Assembly: GCA_033439255.1 (NCBI GenBank)
Contig: CM065880.1
Span: 806,001-870,000 of the forward strand
DNA length: 64,000 bases
Direction of reading: 5' to 3'
Source: Hericium rajendrae
Taxonomy: Eukaryota > Basidiomycota > Agaricomycetes > Russulales > Hericiaceae
The notes beneath the pieces are model-generated. The model saw only the letters and a list, made by a program, of their open reading frames with translations. It had not been told where the DNA came from and ran no database searches. The position numbers were made by a program, and so were the translations under genes. Positions 31,401-42,874 of this stretch are shown in pieces (the stretch's first letter is position 1; each line of letters starts with the position of its first letter).

Positions 31401-32129
31401 TTGGCCGAATTGCACGGCGCTGGACGACATTGCGAACTTGTATACCCATGTACGTCTTCAGTCTCCGAGCTTCAAGCTTCACGCGCATGCCCGCATTGTA
31501 TGTATCGGCTGATGCGAGGATACAGCGAAGACCTCAACATGCTCGGGAGCACCACATATCCAGCATATTGTCTTCATCTTGCCGTTGAAGACCATCGCAA
31601 GCCTGGACACCGAGGCGTCCGCTGCCCTCAGCATTATCATTTATTTTGCCAGGTTTGTTGCATTATCTGGGAATGTTTGTATCACTTGCTGATCGACACT
31701 CATCTCCGAGCGTCGAATTTCGCCCGCAAGTTGAGCTGTGTCCATTTGCTACGGTACGTTTTTTGACTTGTAGTAGCTTGTTGCATCATGCAACTTGCAT
31801 CCTTCATTTATATCATCTGTCTTTCCGCGCTCGTCAGACTCTACGTGTCTATTTGGGAATCTTTTTACCGATAAGGTGGGTAGCGCCGTTCAGATTCAGA
31901 GAAACTTCACTCTTGCGAGAGCTCTCAAAAAAAAAAGCGAGTGCACCTATTGGATGTACGTTTGATTGGTCACGCTGTTGTAAAATCGTTATCTCGTTAT
32001 ACATCAACTTGGACGGCTGTGAGTGGGTTACATTAACAGGATTTGGGTCCTTGCGGGAACTACGTGCAGCCTATGTCAATGGCGCAATTTCTTTCGTTAC
32101 ATTACAAGTAGTAACAGCGAGTCCTCCTA
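28450..32129. other. Long stretch with decayed, proline-rich ORFs; no intact gene
   Basis: Between 28661 and 29730 the plus strand has broken Pro/Thr/Ser-rich ORFs (starting MTPATTTLLLDDTPSTTPSP, and LPMSQNAAARSLAPVQGL) that resemble the linker of a retroelement gag or a decayed gene, but without any zinc knuckle or protease motif. The rest has only short unconnected ORFs. I see no RNA gene. Confidence 0.35.
31180..31340. repeat. GC-rich partly palindromic repeat
   Basis: Repeated GCCCGG, AGCCCG and GAAGCCTG blocks in both orientations, with a perfect AAAGCCCGGGCTTT palindrome at about 31314-31327. The strong local self-complementarity could form a hairpin cluster. Similar GC-rich blocks are common in fungal repetitive DNA; it is a possible fragment of a mobile element. 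Confidence 0.4.
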
Positions 32130-33488
32130 TCCTATCGACTCTACGTCAGATCCCTCTGATACCTCAAAGATCTTCGATACGTGAACGGAACTGGGTGGAA
32201 AAGGGGAAGGATATACTAGGTACTCGTCTTGTCCTAAATACAATGGAATGCCACTCAAGGTAGAGATATTCACGCAGACGACTATGGGAAGTGATTCGAA
32301 TCGATATCCGGTCACCTTGATGTATAGATTAGACAGCATTTGAAGGGGAGGCGTTAAAGGCGAGTGGATGGGTGGGATATAGGTGTATTCTCCTGTAATT
32401 GAAGTGGTGGCCTCGCAGATGATAGTGGCGTGTCCGGAAGGCGTGACCATCCTCATCATGCAGCTCTGTCAAATCCAGTAGTCAGTGTTGAGCAGCATAG
32501 GAGGATATCGCTTGCTCAACTCACTATAACTTCGGGTGATAGAATGAGTAGTCCCACGTCCTTCATCTTGAGCTCGATCGATCCCATTACAATGCTACTC
32601 AAGTCGTCAGGATGGATGTATTTTTGAATATAGTCTTTGAAGTAGATACGCACCCTCCGTAACTCAACTGGAGTGGGCCTGAGAAAGTTGCGAATAGAGA
32701 TGACCGAGTTCAGTGATTAAGTCAACGACGGGTATGTCGCTCACAATGCGGGTCTACTGGGAAGTGGGAAGAGAGAGGATGCCTTTATAGTGTAGAACGG
32801 CACTGTTTTTTCATCCTTGCACAACTCGAAGAACAAAAACAAAAACAAAAATAAAAACATACCGTCAGTACGGGACAGTTTTTCCATGAGGTTATACGTT
32901 CTCACACAGCGCGGAACGCTTGCGGCTAGATGCGGGCCATTAGATACAAAGACAATATGTCTTCTTACTGACATATTATCATTGCCAACATATAAGGAGC
33001 TTGAGGCGCCGCTTCCTGTTGTATAAGATAACATAACAGATCCCGAGGGGATGAATGTAAACAATATGGGACGGTATGTGATTCAGGAAATCTCACCGGT
33101 GGTATGACGTATCCACGGCGTAGTTCAAGATGATCGGACACGCGTGGCATTCAAGACGGTCTGGCAGAGTAGCGTTCTGAGCTTCTTGATACTGTGGTAA
33201 GAAAAGAACGTCGGGAGGACAGACGATAGAAAGCCATTTGTCGGTGCCTGGTAGATCGGACGCTTCTAGTCTCATACCGAGGCCGTTTGGACGTTTCCAT
33301 TTTTTAAAAGAGGGTTGTATGATGTCTCTGATCGACGAGCGCTGAGCGCTCGACGAGCTTGAGCAATGGGTAAATGGGCGATCGTCCATTACTGATCGTG
33401 AGATCCCATTGGTCCGAGGCGTTGCTTGAATACTTGTAAGGGGAGGGTTCAGATGCGGATGCCACCCACTAGGACGCGAGTCAAGCAA
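32127..33488 (-). CDS. Spliced orphan gene, hypothetical protein
   Basis: Several minus-strand open stretches look like exons of one gene. One (to about 33093) reads KKWKRPNGLGMRLEASDLPGTDKW and PPDVLFLPQYQEAQNATLPDRLECHACP. One near 33060-32870 reads NDNMSVRRHIVFVSNGPHLA and ends TDG before a GTATGT donor. One near 32600-32530 reads YIHPDDLSSIVMGSIELKMKDVG. The last (32459-32127) reads MRMVTPSGHATIICEATTS and ends GSDVESIG. The order, spacing and donor sites are sensible, but I could not make every junction keep frame, so the model is partial. No family recognised. It is next to another minus-strand orphan (34.5-35.7 kb) and about 7 kb from the Helitron. Confidence 0.42.
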
Positions 33489-34525
33489 GATAAATCAAGA
33501 TTCAAATTCACATAGATTAAGCTGACCGAGTCCGAAATCATCAGTGTGTATTTCTACCCTGTTTCTGCGAGAAAGTACGGGATCCATTATCGTCAGATGT
33601 ATCTGAGTATCAGTGAGCGGAAAAAGGATACACGAGATAGAGAAGGGGAGGATGAGGAGGGGTGGGAAGGGGGTCGGCGGAGCGAAGGCTCAATTTTTAG
33701 GTCGTGGGAAAGTGTAGCCTCGTGTTCTGTACTGTTGCGTGATGCGCCTGTGACGCGTCGTTTGGAAGTGTCGCCGCTTCCTCTAGCATGCAATGATGAT
33801 GCGTTCTAACATTTCTTTGGTATCTCTAATTCGCAGCTCATCTCATTTTCTCTTTGATTCGTCGGTTGGTCTGGATATCGAGCTGTGTAAATGGGTAGGT
33901 GGTTCACTGTATGCCAATGGTTCTTACATTTTTTGAGGGATCGTCGCAATGGGAAAAATGTAACAACTGGTTGAAAGGACGAAACGTTCCTGTTTAGGTT
34001 GAATCGTGCGATGAATCTTAAGGTCTTTCAAGGCGTAGCCCAAGCGACACTCAGCTGGATGTAGATATGGTCGATGAGTGGCGAGGGAACACGCTCTTAG
34101 TAAGTCGGCCCCTCGTTCAATCGAGTTGGTTTAAGACTCTTACTAAAGCAAACAATTATCATTGCTGATGACCTTGCATGTTAATAGCGTGTTATCGAGC
34201 ATAGAAGCAGTTCCGGGGGAGGGGGAAAGAGGGGGGGGGGGGGGGGGTTCAAAATATCAAAATCCTGAAGGGTGAGTTTTCCGTCTCTTCCGTTGTTCTG
34301 ATTATGTTGAAATATGATTCGAGTGCGTTATATTACTAGTACACAGACAGGGATAACGCACGTGAATCGAGACTATACCGGTTGCAGCAAAACAGTAAGT
34401 GGGTAGCTATGACTATGATTTATTCGATTTTACTTCTTTTTAATAAAATTTCTCTTCCCCTCCCATAGGCCATGACGCTACGGTTGGTTCCTTGGACCGA
34501 TATGAAGTTGTTTTCTTACGGATCT
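33489..34525. other. Spacer with low-complexity tracts
   Basis: It contains a purine-rich run at about 33628-33685 and a G-tract of about 17 at 34230-34247, within a longer G-rich run starting about 34205. No gene recognised. The promoter of the 33.5-32.1 kb gene may lie in the left part. Confidence 0.45.
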
Positions 34526-35705
34526 CTACTCATCGACGCTCTCACTGTCGTGCATCGACATCCTCGCCATCTTCAATGGTGTGTCGTCCTCATCAGGCTC
34601 TTCCGGCTCCCGGCGTCTCTTGGACGGACGCGTCCTTTGTACTACACCATCTGCGCTTGTGGAAGGGTTTCCTCTGGCCAACCTTTCCGCCCTTAGCCTC
34701 GCTATCATCTGCAGTAAAGACATATCAATTTATTAATTGATGTCCGTGAGTTGATATGTGTGCTTACGATGGATCCAACCCTACTCATCAGTGTTATCTT
34801 TCTAACTATCGGCAGGAGGCGACGTAGATTCTTGCCGTTGTCTTTAATGACTCCGGACTGCATGTTGATGGTGAGTCTTACTATGTGGCCTTCTCTGAAG
34901 AAACCGGGGTTAACCGGCGTAGCTGCTTTGAACCCGAACCTAATGAAATTGTGAGTTGTAACAATTATATTTCGCTCTCCAGACGCGAGCTTACTTTTTC
35001 CCCGCGATCTTTTTCATTGATAGATACTCGACCTTGTTATCCCACGTGAACACGTAGCGGTTGTCGCGTGCAAGGAATGTGGACACTATCTTAGAGGGAT
35101 CCATGGATCCTGGAACTGGGCACTGTTTGTCTTTGATGGACGATACGGCCGGAGAAACCAGAGGATTGTTAGCTGAAATAGATCCTAGGCCATAGGAAGT
35201 CATCGGATTGAACGACAAGAAGTTACTGTCGGCCGTATTCTGCTCGAAGAACGTGTGGAAACTGTTCATGGAGTCCATGGCGTCGCTGAAGTATCCGCAA
35301 GAGCCACCTATTATCTTGGCTTGCTGGATAAACGAGAACGGCCTCTTAGAGAACCTAATGTATAGTGAGTGTATAGTACCATTTGATTTACGTCTGAATG
35401 ACGTACCTGAGCAGACTGTTGGACGTTGGAAGGTTCATCTCGGCGAGGATGCCTATCACGTCAAATTTGGCCTCTTCCTTTTCGTTCTCTTCCCCTTCAT
35501 GGTAAACCAGTACGTCCGTACCATCTGTCATGTGGTCAATGCCCACCGCATCGTCGATGGCCTCGTAGGTGCTAAATGAAGACAGGAGGTCACGTTTGGG
35601 GTAGTTGTCTTTGTACCATGAAGATATCTCCTTGAGCTCTTCATAACACTTGCCAGACGTCGAGATAGTATGGAGGTGTTCCGCGATGTGAGCGTTGCGG
35701 TTCAT
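34526..35705 (-). CDS. Spliced orphan gene, hypothetical protein of a basidiomycete repeat-associated type
   Basis: Four or more exons on the minus strand. ATG at 35705 (MNRNAHIAEHLHTISTSGKC); a second exon gives FHTFFEQNTADSNFLSFNPM and VSTFLARDNRYVFTWDNKVEY to KKIAGKK at a GTAAGC donor; a third (about 34936-34770) gives FGFKAATPVNPGFFREGHIV and LLPIVRKITLMSR; the last (from about 34705) ends KMARMSMHDSESVDE at 34526. The last two junctions keep frame and have good GT-AG sites. The RYVFTxDNxVEY and REGHIVRL...LPIVRKITLMSR pattern resembles hypothetical proteins that are multicopy in agaricomycete genomes (from memory, not verified). A basic KRRRE patch near the C-terminus could be a nuclear signal. 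Function unknown. Confidence 0.6.
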
Positions 35706-37376
35706 GGCGATATATGCGAAGGACGACGTCGCGAGTTCTGTGACAATGGGAGATCTTGTTATTTCGATGTGAGTCTTATATACATAATGCGCAAGTGTTA
35801 ATTTTATGTTAATTGGTCTTATTCATTATGTTTATGGTACTGTTTTATCAACGTGAAACAGTAGTAGATTGTGAGATACGATAGTTGATGGGTGGATTTT
35901 GTCCGAGGACGTAGTAGGGCTTCGAGCTATCCCTATCGCCGAAGCGACTCTCGGCTTAGAAGAGATAGAAATGCAGACTAAAGGTGCATTACATTCATAC
36001 AGATGAGTATGTTTGATATTGGATACATTGAATATTGTTCATTAACTTTGGCCGTTCTAAGGATTTAGGTGTAACATACTAGAAGAGCCTATTCTGCTCA
36101 TTCTTTGCTGTTGTATGTGCATGTATCGAATATGCCTGTTCATTTGTGGGTTCGCTGTTTCCACGCTTATACGATGCTTAGTTTTATTTGGGCAGCAAAC
36201 GTGGGCACACATTCTGTTATTCGAATAACCATTATAGCTGAATTCAGACCGATAGACCAGGTCGCATACGCTCAGCTTCAAAGCTGGTTGAGCCCTCGAT
36301 CGGATATCCTGCGAGCCAGAGTTTGTGAAATGTGCCCTCTCGCAGAGAACTCTGCCTTTCTGATCTACGTCGAGACGTGCAGCTTAAGTCTATTTACCTT
36401 AGCGGGGGAGATCAACTTTGGTTTAGTGTCTAATATCTCACACAGACGTCGATGTTGCTGGGCCAGTAGGCGTCCGGCTTGCGAATAGGGAGCCTAGTGG
36501 AGTCGGTTTTCTTCATCCCCGCCGATCTGCCTCTAGAGGCTATCTTCGGAGCAGGCTCTGTAAGCGCTGACCTGGCGATATGGTCTATCGTTTTGAGTTC
36601 AGCTGTACGTGTGCAACCTCTTACTCTCTATAGATCTTATCGTTGCTGACCACAGTCCTTTCGTATCAACGATCACGCTGGGCTGAGTTTTTGGCTCTCG
36701 ATGAGGAAGGCATAGTCTCTATGTGCGTATTGTCATTTATTTCTGTTTATTAACAAGAGTCAAAGTCGGATCGAAGCTGGTTTGCCACGGTTAGGGTAGG
36801 TAATCTCTAAGACAATATCCGATGCAATCTATGAAGCTGATATTGTTTATGTATTGAAGTGTATATTTTGCGAAATAAAATGAGACGAGAATGACGTCGA
36901 TCAGTCTTATCTCCTGGGTCTCGGTCACCGCGACGGGACTCAGTATACTGACAGTAAATATATAGAGATATAGTAGAACTTGTGGGACTGCTTCATGGCG
37001 TAAGTAAACCCATGCTAACTCGTTCGCGTTACAATCGCGGGGTAGCGGCGTGCGTGGGCTCCGAGTGTCAGAGGTCGTCTGTTCATGTGGACGGGAAAAT
37101 CGGGAATATTAATGGGGTGCGCATGTTACTGTTATTCGGAATTCGTTGGACGCATGGCTAAACAATTATGACCGAATGTATTGTTTTTAGGAGCTTCTAC
37201 TGGAACATCGAAGTTGTGATGCTGGGATCTGTGCTTCGAGAAGTGAATGGCTTTGTTCGATTTCGATCCTATACGTGTCTGATGACTCTAGTCCTAGCTG
37301 TGATTCAAGAATGATTAACGCGACGACCGACGGAGCGTAACTGGAAATACCGTTCGGGAAGGACCACACAATACAT
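35706..37376. other. Gene-poor stretch
   Basis: A+T-rich intergenic DNA with no supported ORF, RNA gene or repeat apart from a TATATAGAGATATAG run near 36959. The promoter of the 35.7-34.5 kb gene should lie just above 35705. Confidence 0.4.
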
Positions 37377-37735
37377 TGACTTTCGCCGCAACCTACGGGC
37401 CAGACAAAAGTGGCCTAAGGCCGTAAGTTACGGACTGGTCAAAGCCAGCTGGAATCACCGTTTTTGGTCCGTAAGCCACGAACCAGCTGGATTTGGGAAT
37501 AGACCGTAGGTTACGGGTCGGCTTGCATAGATATGTACCGCAGTTTACGGTGCAGCTCGGTCACCCATATTTAATGCCTCGCAAACTACGGCCCAGCTCA
37601 ACTGGCCTCGTCCCTGTCCGGATTCACCAGCCCGGTCTCGGACCACTGCATGCACATTCGGACTCGGACTCGGACTCGGATTCGGACTTATATTATTCGG
37701 ACTAGGGTTCGGATTCGGACTCAGAATTTCAGATT
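37377..37735. repeat. Degenerate palindromic tandem repeats and a CGGACT microsatellite
   Basis: From 37421 to 37600 there are five degenerate units of about 35-45 bp with the core CCGTAA-GTTACGG or CCG(C/T)A(A/G)NTTACGG followed by an ACCAGCTGG-like block. They are followed at about 37660-37735 by imperfect (GGACTC)n and GGATTC repeats. The core is itself palindromic. This could be the subterminal region of a DNA transposon next to the Zn-cluster gene. Confidence 0.5.
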
Positions 37736-37982
37736 CTCAGATCCTTAGGCCTCGGACTTATGCTCAAATCTGGCTGCAGATTCGGATTCACTCAACGGAC
37801 TTGGGCCAACCGGTTTCAGCATGCAATGGACCGGTATACGAGAATCAGAATACAATTGTATTGTCTGCGGACTACTACTTTCTCAGCCGGACTATCCACA
37901 CGATGAAGGGAACTACTGATAAACGCACACGAGAATCCATGCCTGACTAAATAAAATGTAAATAATGAGGAACTGACTGTGA

Positions 37983-40900
37983 CTACGCACTCTCGACCTG
38001 GATCCTTGTGACGTGTGCCACCTGGTCCTTCAACGTGTTCTGGTCCACCTGGAGGTTTCGCATCTGGCCCTGCAGCACAACGTAGTCCTCCTCCAGGCGC
38101 TGCTGCCCCAAACTGTTGTCACGTGCGTGAGTCTTGATGAGCCCTCGGAGCTTGCACACTTCCTCCTTGAGGTCATCAACCTGGCTTTGGAGAGACTGCG
38201 CCGTTGACCATGAGCGTTGTGCGAGGTCCCGAATTGAGTGCAAGCTCACATCACTGGTCAGAGTGACACGACTATTAGAGCTGTTCTTGGCGCCTGGCAA
38301 TCCTCTAGCTGCAGACGGACTACCCTCTCGGTCCGGGTGATGTGGGGGCAGCGTGCGGGGTTTCTTCCCCACAGGAGGTGCAGCAGGAATTGGTTCTGCT
38401 CCATCGTCGTCCGTGACAACATATTCCGCGGACTTCGGAGGGCCTAGAAATATGGTTAATGAGCCCCCATACTCTCGGCGATGGAGTGGATTACCTTTAC
38501 GTTTCCGTCCCGAGACGTTGGTAGCTCGTTCTGCCGCTTGCTCCCCGGCTTCCCGCTCCCCGGCTTCTCCGTCGGAACCTCTCTTGCCTGTTCTACGGGT
38601 CTTGCCCCACCCACCTGCCAAGGGACACTTAGCCCGGCGTTTCCAACACCACCAGCATGCTCCATTCGAATTTTCAGACCGTATGCATCGAGTACCCTTT
38701 CGACTACAGGGGGAACAAGGTGGGGACTGAATGAAGACTTTAGCATGCACATCTGAAAAAACTGAAGTTGCTACCATTGGCTACAGTAGCAATCTGTAGT
38801 CTACGGTAGCTACCTGTAGATCCTATAGTACCTGTAGTACTCGTAGGAAACCCCCCTTCTACGGTGGCTTCTGTAGTGACCTGTAGTGAGGATCTTTCTA
38901 CTGTAGTAACCAAACATGTTATAGTAGTTCTATGAACTTAAGCATAGACTACTAATGTTAGCAGTTTATTTCACACAATTTTAATAAATCAGATCATTCA
39001 ATATTCTCATTGTTGTATTAACTACAAAAAAACTAAGTACTCTAATCTATACTATTACAACCCATCTATGTATATAAGGGGGGCATGCAAGGGTGCAGGG
39101 TGCAGGCATGTAGATGTGCAGGTAAGCATGTGGGCAGGCAGGCATGTGGGTGGGTGGGCAAGCATATGAGCGGGTGAGCAGGCAAGCGGGTGAGCGAGCA
39201 AGCAAGTGCGGGTGAGCAGGCAAGTGGGTGAGCGGGTGAGCAAGTGAGCAGGTGGGCAGATGGACAAGTGAGTAGATAGATGGGTGGGCAAGCATGTGGG
39301 TGGGCAGGTAGACGTACACATCAGTACTGAAGCTTCTAAGATACAAACAAATTTACTTACCTTTTATGTTCTTGTTGCCACCTCTTGCACCCAACTGGCT
39401 TGAAAAGAAATGAGAAGCCAAGAAAAACAAGACTTACAATGATATAAGAAAAAAAAAAGAAAGAGAAGAAAAAAGAGGTGAGGAGAGAGAGTGAGGAGAG
39501 AGTGAGGAAGAGTGGTAAAGACGACGCGCATTGCTGGCAAGTCCTGAGGCCAAACAACACCAAAGGCAGAAATCAGATTGCCATATTTGGCAATCTGGTT
39601 TCTGCCCCCTTGCAGAATACGTTGTAAGTTACACTACTTACAACTTTTTTTAAAACATCTAGTAATGCTAGTTCTACACCAACTTATGTTTACTTTGTAC
39701 TGGCAAAAATAAGATTGCTATATTTGGCAATCTGTCTTCCTTAGTTGCATGTGTCGCAGCTGAAAGGGGCGTGGGAGAGTGTCCGGGTCCCCCTGACAGA
39801 TCTCCCTTTCTCTTCTACAAAAATCAATTCTTATCCGATTAGCACGTACCTAGTACCGTTCGAACCGTGTGATTCGTCTCTTTCGAACGGTGCCCTATAC
39901 GATGTGATACGTTGAATATTGAAGGCACTATAGCCCGAACACTATGGGTGACCTTTAGTAGGTACAAAAAGTGGGATAGTGCCTTGAATACTGCACGCAC
40001 CACAAAACTGATTTGACCATCTGAAAGCTCTAATCAATAGCGTTCGGACAAGCCCTCATGCCCCATGATAGGGGCAGAACTCGTACCATAGGGGCAAAAT
40101 CTCTGAAAATGAAGGTCAAATATTGTTTCAGGCCTATCTCAACAACGCGAGAACACACCATGAACGTTTCAACTGTTCTGGAAAGCGGTTGATCGTAGCT
40201 TTCGAACGGTGTCATGCATGACCCGATCTGAGAACTTCTAAAAATCGCCCCTCTAAACAAGAATGGGCTGTATCATAGCGAAGAATGGACGTACCGCAGA
40301 CGTTTTTGGCGCGTTGGAAAGAGCCCATCAAGAGCTTTCAAACGAGCCATCATGCGACCTGGTAGCTGCAAACCTGGAGCCACTAGAATGAAATCTCTGA
40401 AACTGTCAGCAAAAACATGTTTCTGGAATATTGTTACAATGAGGAAACACACCGGAGATGTGTTTAGTGTTCCAGAAAGCGGTGATCCGTACCTTTCGAA
40501 CGCATGTACATACATGCAAATCGGTGTACTTCTTGGTACACAACATCGAAATCTAGGATATAAGATAGTTAGTTAGAGCGTCAATCACACATACCTTTTC
40601 ATAACCAAACTTCCTAGAAGACGTTAATCAAGATAATTTGAATACACTCACATTTTTTCTTAACTTGAGCTTTGCTTGCCCTAGGACATAAATGCAGAGT
40701 GGGGAACTGTAAGAGGCGCGCTACATGTGTATGTGACATGTCACTTGTGGTGACAGTACATGAGTCATCAAAGAAGTCAGACTATATGATAAACACAAGT
40801 ACAGCTTTATTTTTCAGAAACATTCAAGGAATATAATGAATTGAAAATATAGTATAACTACAGAGAGCTACAGAAGGCTACCGTAGAATGAGATGAGCTA

Positions 40901-42102
40901 CAGTATCTGCCGGAGAACACCGGTAGTTACCATCAGTGCTTCTATAGGCACATCAGTGCTTCTGTAGGCACATCACCTGATTTAGCGAAACTCTGGTTTT
41001 TCCTGATGCAGGAACAAACAAGAGAAAGGCAGATATGCTTACCACTACAGGTAGGTCGTCTGGGGGCCCATCGGGCATAGGACTCCCTTTACCCTTCTTT
41101 CCCGCTCCGTTACCTGCAGGAGGATCCTGCACGTCCGGAGAGCTCTCCGCTTCGGCGTGATGGGGTCGGTCCAGTTCCTGATCCCCCGGACTGCCTGCCA
41201 TAACCACATCGAGCTGTTCATTATGTGCGACTTGGAGGCCGGACTGGACTGGTGGAGCCGGCGCAGTCAGGGCCAGGGTCGTTGGAGCTCCAGAGGGAAT
41301 CTGGGCTGGGATGCGGCGGTCTTCTGTAAATGTGATCGAAGATCCGGATGGCCTCTGCTCGTTTCTCTCCAGAGGATCATCAGTTGTTGCGCTCTGAGTA
41401 GTGCTTAGTGGTGCCGGATGGGGTGCAGATGTGAAACCGACAGGCTTAACGGCCATTTCAGTCGTTGCTAAGATGGCATGTCCCGCGGATTGTACAGCAG
41501 GGGGTCGGATCGGTCTGCTGGTTGACGCAGCAGGTGTCTTTCCACCGTCAACGGACTCAGCAGACCGCACAGACTCGGTAGGAAGGCGTTCTGTGGCCCC
41601 ACGTGATGTTCCCGGGACTGGGGGGGGGGGAGAGGGCACGGTTGTGTTGTGATCCAAATCTTCTGAAACCCACCAACGCTCTGACAATGGAATTCTCCCC
41701 ACACACTTCGACCAATCATCCCTCCCCTCCGAAAAGGAGTCCACCGTGCCCGCGAAGGTCTTCGGATCCAACAATTTCTTCGCCCTTATGAGACCAACCA
41801 AATTCCTGCCAACACTCTGGATCAGCGGGGGTAATGCGAATGTCTTGTTCTTGTCCATCACTTTGAGCATTTGAATGATGCAAGACGCTGTGTCCTAACA
41901 ACATGACCCCAGTAAGCTAAATGTACAAGCTAAAAGCTAGAACAGAACTTACACATTCTTTCAACAATCGGCGGTGCCACCACTCCCGGCGCTTGTTCGA
42001 CATCGGCTGAATCTCAATGGCCTTCTTCAAAGCGACCAGGGCACACCCCACACGGGCCTCGTGCAATTGAAGGTTGCCGAGGAGTTCTGAAGTAGTAGTC
42101 AT
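37983..42102 (-). CDS. Zn2Cys6-spaced cysteine-cluster protein, copy A, with a large transposon-bearing intron
   Basis: Exon 1 starts at the ATG at 42102 (MTTTSELLGNLQLHEARVGC), chosen because the homologous copy B starts at the same place. After KKAIEIQ...RRLLKEC a GTAAGT intron leads to DTASCIIQMLKVMDKN...SERWWVSEDLDHN and a long Pro/Ser-rich linker ending PVV (41050). The next exon, about 2.3 kb away, resumes in phase at SPPCSPCSRKGTRC and gives the cluster C-x2-C-x6-C-x9-C-x2-C-x6-C (38620-38722), then KRKGNPLHRREYGG, a basic linker and a C-terminal coiled coil (AQSLQSQVDDLKEEVCKLRG). The cysteine spacing equals that of fungal Gal4-type regulators, but the basic residues between cysteines differ. 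A DNA- or protein-binding nuclear role is inferred only. It is divergent from a small coiled-coil gene at 42.5 kb. Confidence 0.65.
39080..39312. repeat. GGTG/AGCA-type low-complexity tandem array
   Basis: About 230 bp of short imperfect units such as GGTGAGCAGGCAAGCGGGTG and GTGGGTGGGCAAGCATGTG. On the minus strand it gives a spurious Cys-Pro-Thr-Leu-His ORF. Simple-sequence expansion is the likely origin. Confidence 0.65.
39565..39606. repeat. Long hairpin (18-bp stem, 6-base loop)
   Basis: GGCAGAAATCAGATTGCC, loop ATATTT, then GGCAATCTGGTTTCTGCC: 17 of 18 stem pairs. A shorter version of the same palindrome (AGATTGC TATATT TGGCAATCT) lies at 39712-39733. Confidence 0.7.
40020..40520. repeat. 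Two diverged tandem units of about 280 bp
   Basis: Both units contain, in order, CATCATG/CCTCATGCC, ATCTCTGAAA, a T-rich AATATTGTT-like block, AACACAC, (C/G)AGAAAGCGGT or GGAAAGCGGT, and CTTTCGAACG. A partial third unit with CTTTCGAACGG begins near 39875. Translated minus-strand shadows are also similar (FESYDQPLS versus FERYGSPLS), which shows the duplication rather than coding. Confidence 0.55.
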
Positions 42103-42496
42103 ACCGGGTGGGCGAACAATGTCAACGAAGTGAGCGTGGGAGGGGGAACAGTACAACTGTGCTGGCAGACACAGCATCCGGCAATAGCCGCTGGATGGGC
42201 GATCCGAGGTGACCGTGATGCATGACTGTGACAACATATTGGCGACACCTCCATGCAGACCGAGAACGCCTTTACTGGGTCCCGTCTGCTTGTTCTGTTC
42301 TTGTCCTCTCAAAACAATATGTCTGACAATACCACAAAACAAACAGTCCTGAACAAGGTTAGAATGCACTTGTAAACCTGTCACTATTAGTCCACTTAAA
42401 CATGTCTCTTTTTGGACTCCATTGCTCCTGCCTCCTTGTGTTGCATGTACAGGACTCCACCCTTGCTTCGCGCCAGTCGCCAAACCGCCGGAACCA

Positions 42497-42874
42497 TGTC
42501 TCAACCGAGTCCCATCAGCCTGGACAGAATTCATCTTTTCTGTCCTCGAGCCGGAATGATTCTGATATCACCCCACCTGAGGCAAGTTTCATCATTACGC
42601 TATAGAGCCGCATCTTCATCATTGGTACAGTGGCTCCGTATTACGTCGACATTGACCCTTCCGTCAGAACCGGACAGGAAGGCCTGGCAGCACCAGGTCC
42701 TGACCGGTGAGCGCCTACCCTTCACACCGGACTCAACTGAGCAGACCGAGCCGATTAGAAGAAATTGGCGTTTTGCGTCGCTTGATTGCGTGGAAGACGG
42801 AGGAATTGCGGGAGCTCATCGAGCTCCATATTCAATTACAGAAAACCTCGGAGCTTTTCTATGAAGAGCAGTAG
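42497..42874 (+). CDS. Small coiled-coil protein, copy A
   Basis: The 3' half is well defined. An exon reading SRIFIIGTVAPYYVDIDPSV ends APGPDR at a GTGAGC donor, and after a 38-bp intron the last exon joins in phase as PSRLEEIGVLRRLIAWKTEE, then LRELIELHIQLQKTSELFYE, ending EEQ-stop at 42874. The C-terminus is a heptad-like coiled coil. The SRIFIIG block and the coiled-coil tail correspond to SRIIWIKG and the tail of copy B (60923-61834). The 5' exons are unclear; the ATG at 42497 is provisional. The gene is divergent from the Zn-cluster gene, about 400 bp apart, which suggests a shared promoter region. Confidence 0.5.

Larger units (their letters stand above)
38758..40950. mobile_element. 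Probable non-autonomous element in the intron of copy A
   Basis: Both ends are crowded with CTGTAG/CTACAG and TACGGTAG hexamers in opposite orientation: left 38770-38910 (GTCTACGGTAGCTACCTGTAG), right 40858-40950 (GAGCTACAGAAGGCTACCGTAG). Such subterminal inverted hexamers are typical of hAT-like and other DNA transposons. The inside has no ORF with a transposase; it holds a tetranucleotide-like minisatellite, a long hairpin and a diverged tandem repeat. GCACATC is found at both outer edges and is a possible target duplication. The element fills the intron without breaking the reading frame of the host gene. Confidence 0.5.

Noticed and set aside
39047-39346. Cys/His/Pro-rich minus-strand ORFs that look like a cysteine-rich protein
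   Set aside because: Produced by the GGTG/AGCA simple-sequence array; both frames give the same repeated residues.
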